From Dromiciops gliroides (Eukaryota > Chordata > Mammalia > Microbiotheria > Microbiotheriidae), in contig NC_057861.1 in the NCBI RefSeq assembly GCF_019393635.1, positions 174,211,077 to 174,275,076 of the forward strand: a stretch of 64,000 bases of DNA, in the 5' to 3' direction. Positions 54,720 to 64,000 of this stretch are shown piece by piece (within the stretch, counting starts at the first letter, position 1; each line of letters starts with the position of its first letter). The notes beneath the pieces were generated by a model. The model ran no database searches and was not told the DNA's origin. It was given only the letters and a program-made list of their open reading frames with translations. The translations under genes and the position numbers were made by a program.

Positions 54720-55229
54720 CACTGAACATAGAAAAGGTCAAGGATTAAATAAGAGGAAGGAGAAGGCATGATTTAATTTGGGAAATTAGATTGTATTTTC
54801 AAGGACCTGAAGCTATTCTTCAAGCACAAAAACCTTACTTTTTAATACTGATGTTCTCCTAGTGATATTCTAGGTTGAGGAATTTTGGATCTTATAGGTT
54901 TAGGAATCTCAGAACACCATAACTTCTGAAGAATCTGTGACTTAAGAAGTAAAGGAGAGATAGATGCATGGAGGGGACATTTTTTTGTGGGGAGGGAATA
55001 TCTCCAATGATGATCTAAGCACAAAAAGTGGTCTGCAGGGAATCTTGCAGGATTTTGATTGTCCAAGGACAGTAGCCATGTAGGAGTGATAGCTTGAAGA
55101 CTGTTCTGATGTCCCTAAAATGTAAAAACAAACTAAAAGCCTAAAGGATGTATGGGAACTTATGAACATAATCTCTACTCCATTTCTCTCCCTTCTTCTT
55201 ACTCCCTGGAGAAATCATTACAAGTACAT
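54720..55229 (+). repeat. direct repeat, copy 2 (about 0.51 kb)
   Basis: Starts 'actgaacatagaaaaggtca', ends 'gaaatcattacaagtaca'. Diverged copy of 53371-53930, same orientation, about 1.35 kb downstream. Confidence 0.8.
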
Positions 55230-55299
55230 GGATTGTAGTTATCAGTTTTTTTAAAAAGCCCACAGACCCCATAGTTCAAGAACTCTTACATCTAAGGGT

Positions 55300-55620
55300 A
55301 TGACATTCCCATTCTAAATAGCTATAATGAGGTGGATGTTTTTGTTTCTGTCAAACCTAAATCTGTATCTTTGTACCTTCTACCCATTGCTCTTAGTTGT
55401 CCCTTCTGGAGTCAAGAAGAAAAATTCTAATCCCTCTTCCATCCAGTAGCTCTTCAAATACTTGAAGATAGCTTTCATGCCTTCCCATAAGTCTCCACTT
55501 CTTGAGGTTAAATATTCTTCATTTTTTCAGTAAGTGCTCCTGTTGGCCCTGTTCTCAATTGATGCTCCTGAGGTCCCTCAGCATCCTCTTGATACTCTCC
55601 AGCTGGACTCTTATAAAAAT
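55300..55620 (+). repeat. CR1/L3-type LINE fragment
   Basis: 'ctacccattgctcttagttg', 'caaatacttgaagatagctt', 'agcatcctcttgatactctc'. Confidence 0.7.
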
Positions 55621-55624
55621 GGCA

Positions 55625-55970
55625 TCTCGTTAACTGTTTCCCTTCTGATCTTAGTGCTTTGGGATTTATTTGTGCAATATCTTTTCAGTCTTATACATTC
55701 AAACATTCATTTTATCTTCTGTGATATTCTCTATCCCTTTTTTGATCATGAATTCTTCCTCATTTCATATATCTGAAAGGTGATTTCTTCCTTGTTGCTT
55801 CAAAAACATGGCCTTTTATATCTAGGTCATAAATCCATTTGGAATTTATCTTTTACTATATGAAAACATATGCTCCAAATCACAAATAATTAGAGAACCA
55901 CAAATAAAAGCATTCTGATGTTCCACCTCACATTCATCAGATTAGCAAAGCTGACCACTATTGACTCATT
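55625..55970. repeat. two L1 pieces in opposite orientations
   Basis: 55625-55868 reads as antisense L1 ('tttgatcatgaattcttcct', 'atctaggtcataaatccatt') and 55870-55970 as sense L1 ('aattagagaaccacaaataa', 'ttcatcagattagcaaagct'). Confidence 0.5.
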
Positions 55971-55983
55971 AAGCTTCTACCAG

Positions 55984-56172
55984 TAGATTTAAATTCAAAC
56001 AGAAACAATCTTTACCAGCTACACACTGACTCAGAAAACCACAAGTTAACATTATCTATGTTGTATTGTATTTTTATTTATTTATTAATTTATTTCCCAA
56101 TTATGTTCTAGTCTAGATAGATTTCCTCACTGCAGAGTTTTGCTTATGTTTGCTGAGAGTTTGATACCTCTA
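55984..56172 (+). repeat. MITE-like repeat, copy C
   Basis: 'ctcagaaaaccacaagttaa', 'attatctatgttgtattgta', end 'gagtttgatacctctataa'. Confidence 0.6.
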
Positions 56173-56279
56173 TAACACAATAGAATTTCTAGTTCTTTTT
56201 TTTGTTTGTATAGTCCTGCTTTTCCCATCTTGAGCTAAAGTTGACTTTTTAAATCATTTAAACTTTTTTAATCCTAAGA

Positions 56280-56850
56280 TTTTTCATTCATCCTTATTAT
56301 TTTTCATCTTATTACTTCTGCAACAGTAGTCAAATCTGTCTAGATCTTTTTATTTCTTTTCTATTATCTAATGTGATAGTTCTACCTTATGCCTTTGATT
56401 CATCTGCAAATTCAATAAACCCACCATTTATGCAAAAGTCACTGATACAATTCCAAGTAGAACAGGATCATCAAAGTTTCCTGGAGAATTTCACTAGAGG
56501 CCACTTTCCATGTTGACATTGAACTATTGATAACCATTCCTTGATCCTGACCATTTAATCCATTCCATATCTACCTAATTGTACAACTATCTAGCCCACA
56601 TCTTTTCATATTATCCATAAGAAAAGCATGATGACTTTGCCAAATACTTCCCTCCAATCTAGGTAAATGATATCTGTACCATTTTCCTGTTCTAATAATT
56701 CAGTACCCTTGTTAAAAATAATATGAAGTTAATCTGAAATAACTCATTCTTGATTAATCTCTGATCATGCATTCCTTTTCTAGATGTTTACTAACCGTTT
56801 CATTCATATGTTCTAGAATTTTGCCAGAAATCAAAGTCAGGCTAGGCCTC
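56280..56850 (+). repeat. CR1/L3-type LINE fragment
   Basis: 'catctgcaaattcaataaac', 'tttcctggagaatttcacta', 'agaaaagcatgatgactttg' in CR1/L3 order. Confidence 0.65.
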
Positions 56851-57479
56851 TGGGCTAAAGTAAAAATGGAAGGAATCTTGGAAGAAAATCTTGGCATAGT
56901 TTGGTTACTCATCCTAGATTTGGAAGGAGGGGGAGGAGATTTCTGAATTCAAAGAAAGAAGCAGAAGAATGCCATTACTTAATATTCTACAGGAGAAATC
57001 TGAAGAGAAAAAATATACTTTCAAGAATTAAATTATGATGACTGAATCCTAAGTAATTTCAGTGAGGAAGAAAAGAGGTGAATGTTTAATCAACTGATGT
57101 GGCTGAACAGATTGCTTATTGACCAATTCAGATTTTAAAAATTAATTCTATAGAAGTGGGAAACAAGAGCAGGTAACTAGAATGAATACAAAAGAGCAGC
57201 ATGGTTTCTGTAAGGCTAATGACAGGAATGCTAATACCCAGAATGAGCTGAAGCTGATGAATGACAAAGACAACAAACAAAGATTTGTGAAAGCTATGAT
57301 GGACATAAGAGAAAAATCCTAGAAGGAAGGGGGTCTAAGAGATAATGACAATGGATAATGGAGAGGGAGCAGAACTACTCAATTCTTATTTTGCATTTAT
57401 TCTCTTCAGAATGGGAAGAATGAAGATAAAAATGAATATCAGTTGAAATCTAAGATAAAATGAAAAAAAATGGCATGAG

Positions 57480-58000
57480 ATCATTAGGGTGGCCTCTTCA
57501 GACCTAGACAAACTACATAGTTGGGTATTCAAAGAATTTGTGAATATAGTAACTGCTGAGCTTCTGTTAGTGGTCTTTGAAAAGTTTCAGAGAACAAGAA
57601 GTGTTTATAGAACTAAATATGACAGTGTCCCTGTTTTCAGAAAAGGAGAAGCTTTTAGTCTTCAAACTTTTGCGTGGTAAGCTGGATTTGATTCCTAGCT
57701 ATATTATGGGATGTTATGAAAGGGAAGGCTTGTGAGAATTTAAATAGGGATAGCTACCTTTTTAAAGCAGTGTAGGTTCATGAAGAACAAGTCATGCTAA
57801 AAAAATTATTTCTATTCAAAAATAGAACCATCAAAAATAGGACTATCAGGATAGCAAATATAGTAACACCATAAGCATAGTATACTTGAGTTTCAGCAAG
57901 GCATTTGACAAAACCTTTTATGTTATATTTTTAGGCAAGATAGATATAGTCTAGATTAGAGTGAGAGAAATGATTATTAATAACCAATGATTTGGGGAAA
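57480..58000 (+). repeat. CR1/L3-type LINE, internal part
   Basis: 'gagtttcagcaaggcatttg' and 'ttcatgaagaacaagtcatg' match the decayed CR1/L3 coding region. The 57489-57680 frame is a relic. Confidence 0.6.
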
Positions 58001-58454
58001 TCTGGAGTTCCTTCTTTTTGTAAAGTCCTGATTTCTAAGATCAGCCTCTGAAGGATAGGACTGATGATAGCAGATAAGATCAACATTCTCCTCAATCAAG
58101 ATATTACTACCCTACCCAACCTTAAAAGGACTTTAAGGTGAAATTCCAGGCCCATTGATTGTCTTCTGCTCAGGTTTGGGTCTGGGATATACATTCTTTG
58201 TCTACATTTCCCTGAGGCTGGGCATAATTTAGACACCCTTAGCCCCTCATTAGTTCATTGTAATATTTATTCTCTCATTACCAATGAGAGTTGATTGCCA
58301 CTTTCAGGAACACCTACTCTTCCAAAGGCATATAAATTGTGAACCCATTGCCATGAGGAGTAACTGACACTTTAATTAATAAAATGCTTAGCATTGTTAA
58401 TAAAATGATTAATTACCCAGAAATTATGTCTCTCAAACTTTTTAAGCATCGTAA

Positions 58455-58680
58455 GAGGTATCAAATATGTGGCCCATGGGACAAATGCAAACCCACGCCC
58501 TCCTTAGTATGGCTCAGACCAGATTAAAATGTAGTTCCTATCTGATTTTAACATGATGATGTATTGATAAAACAAATCTATAAAGATATATGGTTTTCTA
58601 CATCAATATGTGGCACAGAGGGATCCTTGTGCATGGTTTAGTGGCCCTTGTTTCTGTTTGAGATTGATACCACTGGTCTA
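58455..58680 (-). repeat. MITE-like repeat, copy D
   Basis: 'gaggtatcaaatatgtggcc' at the left and 'gtttgagattgataccactg' at the right form inverted ends (ggtatcaa). 'atgtggcacagagggatcct' and 'catggtttagtggcccttgt' tie it to copy A. Confidence 0.6.
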
Positions 58681-58681
58681 G

Positions 58682-58890
58682 ATGATTGTATAATTAGGTA
58701 GATACATAACTGGCTAAATGGCTAAATCCATAGTGTGTATGACTGAGATCAAGTTGTAATGAAATGTTTAGTGGAATGCAATAGGGATTTGTCATGGGCC
58801 CAGTTCTGTTCAATCACTTTTTAAATGACTTGGACACCATGCTTTGTGGATAGCATGAAGATACATTCTGATCTGGATGAATGGAAAATA
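58682..58890 (+). repeat. CR1/L3-type LINE fragment
   Basis: 'cagttctgttcaatcacttt' then 'taaatgacttggacaccatg', the conserved CR1/L3 block. Confidence 0.7.
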
Positions 58891-58984
58891 CTATACTTGT
58901 ATTTAAAAAAAATTACATGAGTGCAAGATGGACACATGGCAATACAACAGTTAGCCCAAAATGCTAATGCTAATGTATTAGCCT

Positions 58985-59290
58985 GTATTAACAGAAACAA
59001 AATCAAATATTCAGTACTTCCTGTGTTCTAAGCATGGTGCTATGCATTGGGGATATGAAGAAAGGCAAAAACAGAGTTCATTCCCTGACTGTGCTCCCAT
59101 TCTAAGGAAGAAGGCAACATACACATAACCAGGTACATACCAGACACAGGCTTGGGAAGAAGGGAAACCGTCCTCCTGGGCTTCACTTTGGTCCAACCAA
59201 GTCTGAACTCTTGCATTTGGTTTGGGATTGTGAAGGGCCTTTAGAAAGTAGAGTATGCCTAGAGGAGGGGGGAGAGGGGCCAAGGGAGGA
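58985..59290 (-). repeat. L2-like 3' end, antisense
   Basis: 'ctgtgttctaagcatggtgc', 'gctatgcattggggatatga'. Diverged. Confidence 0.5.
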
Positions 59291-59359
59291 GGGGTAGAAA
59301 ACTACACCAGGTGAGACCAAGGTGAAGAAACAAATGCCATTGAACCTACAAAAGAAGGG

Positions 59360-59690
59360 AAGACTTAGGGTGGATTTGGTAACTGTCTCTAAGTATTCAA
59401 AATTCTGTTATAAGGAAGGTGGATCAGCATCATTCTTCAGAACTAGGAGCAATGAATGCTTTGAAGCTACAGAGAAGTAGGCTGAACTTGATAGAGAGAA
59501 AATCCACCCAACACCTAGGGCTTTTCATAAGCTTAAAGGACTCCTGGGGAAGCAGGGAGCCCACACTCCCACCCCATCACATGAAATCTCCATGTGAAAA
59601 CTGGATGACCATTTGCCAGCTCTGTTGTAGATCTAGGGACAGGTTGGATTATATAAATTCTGGTTTACAGGATCTGTGATTGTATTACAA
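59360..59690 (+). repeat. CR1/L3-type LINE 3' fragment
   Basis: 'agggtggatttggtaactgt' and 'aggttggattatataaattc' are typical of the CR1/L3 3' end. Confidence 0.6.
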
Positions 59691-59974
59691 TAGGACTCAG
59701 AAATTATACATGTTCAAATAGTATCCTATACCAAAGAACCAGATAGTTATTGTGACCTTAGAGCAGGACTTGCTCAATGACCCAGCCATTGGGGGCTATT
59801 CCTACGTTAGGCAGGCTATGCATATCCAATATTGATTTTGTTCAATCCCTGAGTAAACTCTTATTCCTAGTAATTCCTGCAAGGTTTGGGGATCAGTCTA
59901 AAATTCTATGGGAGTTGTGGTTTGGTTCTGATAATTCAATAAGGATATAAAAACCCTTATGTCTTCTAACATTA

Positions 59975-60158
59975 CATTTCAATATATGTATATGTATGTA
60001 TACATGTATTTCTATATATGTACATACACCCAGATGTGCACACACATAATATTTACACATATATACATTTCATACAAATATACACCCATCCCCAAACTCC
60101 TAACTCACCCCTACCTATATGTTTACGTTTGTGTGTGTGTGTGTGTGTGTGTGTACTT
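59975..60158 (+). repeat. alternating (TA/TG/CA) block ending in (GT)n
   Basis: tatgtatatgtatgtatac-type sequence; (TG)n at about 60129-60154. Confidence 0.92.
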
Positions 60159-60179
60159 CATTGTTGTATCTGTGGGCAT

Positions 60180-60350
60180 AGTGGAAGAGTCAGGATGGCC
60201 TGGGTTTAGATCCTACCTCACTTGGTAGCTGTGTGATCCTAATCAAGTAATTTAAGCTTTCTCAGCCTCAGTTTCCTCATCTATAACATGGAGATAATGA
60301 TATCTACTTCACAATATTGTTGCAAAGATCAAATCAGGAATACAAACACA
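60180..60350 (+). repeat. MIR-type SINE
   Basis: 'agctgtgtgatcctaatcaa', 'ctcagtttcctcatctataa'. Confidence 0.72.
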
Positions 60351-60439
60351 CACACAGACGTAATGTTTTGCTATATGATGTAGCTATGTTAACCGCTATT
60401 CTAACTGTTGTTCTTATTTTTATTGTTGTTGGTGGTGGA

Positions 60440-60590
60440 GGTAGTGTTATCCTGTTTCTGACATTTACTTGCTGTGTGACCATGAGCAAGTATCCTAATT
60501 TCTATGAGCCTCAGGTCCCTCATCTCTAATATAAGGGGGTTGGAATAGGTGGCTTTTAAGTCCCCTTTCTAGGTCTGATTCTATGATCTT
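60440..60590 (+). repeat. MIR-type SINE
   Basis: 'ttgctgtgtgaccatgagca', 'gcctcaggtccctcatctct', 'ctaggtctgattctatgatc'. Confidence 0.68.
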
Positions 60591-60742
60591 ATCAATGTAT
60601 AGTCTTGTAGAGTTAACTGGGCACTGAAAGGCTATTACTTGCCCATGGTCAAAATCACTATTATTAATAATTATTATTATTATCATGACTAGTCTATGGT
60701 GAAAAAAATCACTATCATTTTTATTAATATTATTGAGGCAAG

Positions 60743-60885
60743 GGGCAGCTAGGTGGCGCAGTGGATAGAGCACCAGCCCTGGAGTCAGGAATACCTGAGT
60801 TCAAATCTGGCCTCAGACACTTAACACTTACACAGCTAGTAAGTGTCCGAGGCCAGATTTGAACTCAGGTTCTTATGACTGGCAG
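60743..60885. repeat. foldback SINE: sense and antisense halves fused
   Basis: A sense WSINE1-type head and middle (60743-60830) runs directly into an antisense CORE/middle (60831-60870). Arms 60794-60822 and 60841-60869 are complementary at 28 of 29 positions around an 18-nt spacer. Confidence 0.9.
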
Positions 60886-60889
60886 GACT

Positions 60890-62370
60890 GTTCCTCCCTT
60901 CACTATGCACATTGCCTCTGAACAGCCAGGGAATGATGCACTTGTTCAAGGTCAGTTACTCAGATTGTTAGGGCTTCATTACTCTCATATGGCTTTGGTT
61001 TGCATGGGCAGGATGCCCAAGTAACTGTGAGAAAATTTTCATCAGAGCCCCTGCTCCCCGTCATCTTGATACCATTAAATATTGCCCAGGTAAAGCAACA
61101 CTGTAGGAGAGCTGAAAAGCCTTTTTATTTTTCAAAGAACATTCATGAAAATGTTGTTCAGCGCTCTGATTTTCCATCTACACAGTTCTCCCCTTTCTAG
61201 CTTTCAATCTTCCACTGATTCCCATTTTCCTAAGTTCCATCTCCCCAGAGACCTTGTTGATAGAGCTATGCGTCAACTTTCTTCCTTTTTGCTCACTTAC
61301 CCATGGAAGGAGAACCAGGCTAACTTCAGCCCTGGCTTGTTCGGGGCACAGAAGATGACCTCTTTTATTGTGAAGTCCTTCAGGCACAGGGCTGGGCTGA
61401 GTGTTCACATCAATACGCATACCTGACTGACAGGAAGGATGGTAAATAAACAAACAAAGGAACAGTTTTGATGAGTAGCCCGTACAAATGAGCAAACATG
61501 AAGACAAGCTCTGAAATCTAAGGGGAAACTTGAAATGGGATCTGACGCTCCTCCCTCTGCCCCACACAGCACGTTCATTTGACTGTCACTAAATTTCACA
61601 TATTCTGTCCATTGAACAGACCAGAAAAAAATCATAAAAATAGTTTCTGAAGTCTTGTTGTAGGCAATTAAACCCTACCTGTTCATCAATTATGAAACAC
61701 TCATGGGGGTTGGGCCCAAGGCAAAAGCAGGTCCATGGTTTGTCTTTCACCTCCCCCATCTGCCCTCTTTCCCTTCCTCATACTTCTTCCTTACTAGGAC
61801 AACCCCCATTCACACCCCTTCCCATTAATCACCAACTAAGGCCTTAAAAAGCCTTACAGTTTAAGGGATGATTCCCTAATGAGGGATATTTGAAAACCAT
61901 AAACCACCATTTAAATGTGAGTGTCATCATCATCATTTATATTTCAATACTAGGAGCTCTTCCAGGCTGTTCCACACAATTTGGTGCTTAATTCTTTGCA
62001 GGAAGAGCTCCGGTGAAGGGGAACCCACTGCTTCCTATGGCAGCCCATTTGGTTCTTGGATACCTGGAATCATTGGGGAACTTTTCCTTATGTCAAGCCT
62101 AACTTCCCCTCTCTGCATTTGCTATTCATTGCCCTCAATCCTTGTGTTCCCTATAGTCTTACCTACAGCTGCTTCCCAATAAGTGTGAATAATGAATCCT
62201 GTGAAGTGGTTACATTATTCAAATTCACACCAAGTATTTCCAATGGGCTAGAACTACTGACCATATTTTATATAATTAAGGCTCTGAATACTGCATCAAA
62301 ATACATGTGACCACTTTGAGGGATTCATCATTTGCACTCTTCTGGACCTAACAGTAAACATTTCTTGGAG
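60890..62370. other. intergenic, mostly unique
   Basis: No gene or repeat recognised. The frames at 61000-61426 and 61178-61635 (-) have no known motif. Confidence 0.5.
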
Positions 62371-62384
62371 AACTCATTTCCCTA

Positions 62385-62480
62385 CCTAGATGGTAAGTTC
62401 CTTGAAAGCAAGGACTTATTTTATATTGATTCTTGTATTTTGTATCTATACTCTGCTCAATAAGCTAGTAAAATGCTTAA
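62385..62480 (+). repeat. short L2 3' end
   Basis: 'gtaagttccttgaaagcaag', 'atgcttaataagtgcc'. Confidence 0.6.
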
Positions 62481-62694
62481 TAAGTGCCATGGCTAGAAGG
62501 GAAGGTAAAGGTCATTTCATCCAACCCTCTCATTTGACAGAGGAGGGCCATATGATTAAGTGATTTGCTTAGAGTAGAGATAGGACCTAAACCAAGATCT
62601 TTTTCCTCCTTATCCAATCCTCTTTGCTGTCTCTTTGTTGATTGACTGATGACTAAAAAGCCTTTAGGCTCAGAGTAATGACTTGACAATACTG

Positions 62695-63150
62695 GGGTGA
62701 CAGACTGTTGGGTTTATATTTTGGCAAGTTTCATTGTCAATTCTGAAAGGATTTGAATATATTAATGAAGTAACCCCAAGGTGGCACGGATAATAGTCTA
62801 TTCCCTCCCCACCAAAACCCTATAAAAATGGGACTTCAAACTCCTGCCCCACCCCCCAGCACACTTCCATTTCCTAAGGGTCCATGCTCCCTAGTGTTCC
62901 CAACTCTGATCCATGTTTTCATGAGTGATATTCTCTGCCTTTCCCCTTTCCATTCTTCTTCCTCATTTCACCACCCCATCACCTATCCCCGTGCTGCTTG
63001 TCTCTGTCTCCCTTTTGCCTCTTGTCTCTGTCCTTTCTGTGTTTTTTTGATACCACAAACCTATGTGCCTAATTAAAGTGTGATTACAGTCCTGTTTCCT
63101 GATGCAAATTGTGGTCTTTCTTGATAGGTGCCCAAAGAACTGGGCATGCC
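62695..63150 (+). mobile_element. possible LTR
   Basis: TATAAAA at 62821-62827 and ATTAAA at 63072-63077, with CT-rich sequence between, have LTR-like spacing. No TG/CA ends or duplication could be fixed. The frame at 62828-63076 lies inside. Confidence 0.35.
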
Positions 63151-63189
63151 TGCCCCCATTTCATAATCTCATAAATTAATAATCAATTC

Positions 63190-63960
63190 AAATGTCAATT
63201 TGGCAGGTGGTCCTTGGTGGAATGCCACCAGGGATTTGTGCTCAATACTTTTTAACAATTACAATGTCATGCATGGTGTGCTCAGCAAATTTGCAGATAG
63301 TACAAATCTGGGAGAGACCTCCAAGAAATTAAGAGACATAGTTCAGATTCAAAAGGAACTTAACTGAATAGAATATTGAGCTGAATCAAATAAAATGAAG
63401 TTCAATATGGGACCATTGGGTCCAAAAAAGTCAACTTCACAAGAACATGATCAGAAAAAAATAGTCATGTGAAAAAGATCTGGGAGAATTTAAGGGAACT
63501 TTAGGCTTAAAATGAGTCAGTTTGGGACTCCCACAAAAGTAATTTAAAAAGGTATAGCATTTAAGAACAAGGATATAATAGCCCCTTGCTGTGTTCTGCC
63601 CTAGTCAGATCACATTTGGAGTGTTGTGTTCAGTTTTGGGAACTACAGTTTAAGAAAGAGACTGATAAGTGCAGAAAGCAGAATTTTGGATCCATATCAC
63701 AAGAGAATCTATTTGAATAACTGGAAATGTTTAGCTTTTAGAGAAAAGAAGAATCAAGAGATACATGAAAACTGTCTTCAAAAATTCAAAAAAGGAAGTT
63801 ATATAGAAAATGAATTGACTTGCTCTTTGGAGAAGTGGCAGGTTCCTTCTCATTAGAGATCTTCTGATAGAGACTGGATAACCACTCATCAGGAATGTTA
63901 TGGTAGGAATTCCTTTCAGGTATATGTTGGCTTAAATGGCTATGGTGGTTCTTCCCATCT
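63190..63960 (+). repeat. CR1/L3-type LINE 3' region
   Basis: 'gcaaatttgcagatagtaca', 'cacatttggagtgttgtgtt', 'gttttgggaactacagttta' are the classic CR1/L3 phrases, about 0.77 kb. Confidence 0.8.
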
Positions 63961-64000
63961 CTAAAATTCAATGATTCTGACTTGCCCAAGTTTACTTAGT

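Noticed and set aside
4826..60885. tRNA-like heads of the SINEs as tRNA genes
   Set aside because: They are joined to CORE and A-tails, lack a complete cloverleaf and are flanked by retroposition duplications.
61178..61635. 129- and 76-codon antisense frames
   Set aside because: No recognisable domain, no splice or promoter context.

Overview
The window is a stretch of mammalian nuclear DNA, most likely from a marsupial. It carries one protein-coding gene that I can recognise, the complete endothelin-1 gene (EDN1, + strand, about 11001-18490). The marsupial call rests on the repeats. Many copies of a tRNA-derived CORE-SINE of the WSINE1/MAR1 type are scattered on both strands, several with perfect target-site duplications. 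They sit among old L2, MIR and CR1/L3 elements and marsupial-style L1 tails. The abundance of young WSINE1-like copies would fit an Australian marsupial, but that is inference and I cannot name the species.

Layout. 1-10 kb: an old L2 split by an LTR-like insertion, a CR1/L3 split by a 5'-truncated L1 (2480-3115), a few SINEs, and a GC-rich, CpG-containing segment (about 6.6-8.0 kb) with a MEF2-GATA motif pair that could be a distal EDN1 element. 10.86-18.49 kb: EDN1, with a highly recognisable proximal promoter (GATA, hypoxia element, AP-1, SOX-like palindrome, TATA), five coding exons (645 nt, 214 residues plus stop), correct splice phases and an AU-rich 3' UTR. 18.5-64 kb: no gene found. 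This part holds nested transposons, including two solo LTRs with clean 4-bp duplications, a non-autonomous Tigger1-like element, a 7SL RNA retropseudogene, MITE-like repeats, large microsatellites, a diverged ~0.5-kb direct duplication and a SINE foldback. The long gene-free flanks fit what I recall of other mammals, where EDN1 lies between HIVEP1 and PHACTR1 with large gaps.

Biology. The predicted protein has a signal peptide, furin sites (RSKR) around big endothelin, the 21-residue endothelin with all four cysteines, and the downstream endothelin-like cysteine repeat. It differs from human EDN1 (compared from memory) in three ways worth checking: Leu instead of Met at position 7 of the mature peptide, an ET-3-like Trp-Ile converting-enzyme cleavage site, and a C-terminus about 13 residues longer because the usual Trp-stop is replaced.

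I found no CRISPR array, operon, tRNA gene or clearly new multi-gene system. Nearly all long open frames outside EDN1 are products of repeats or low-complexity sequence.
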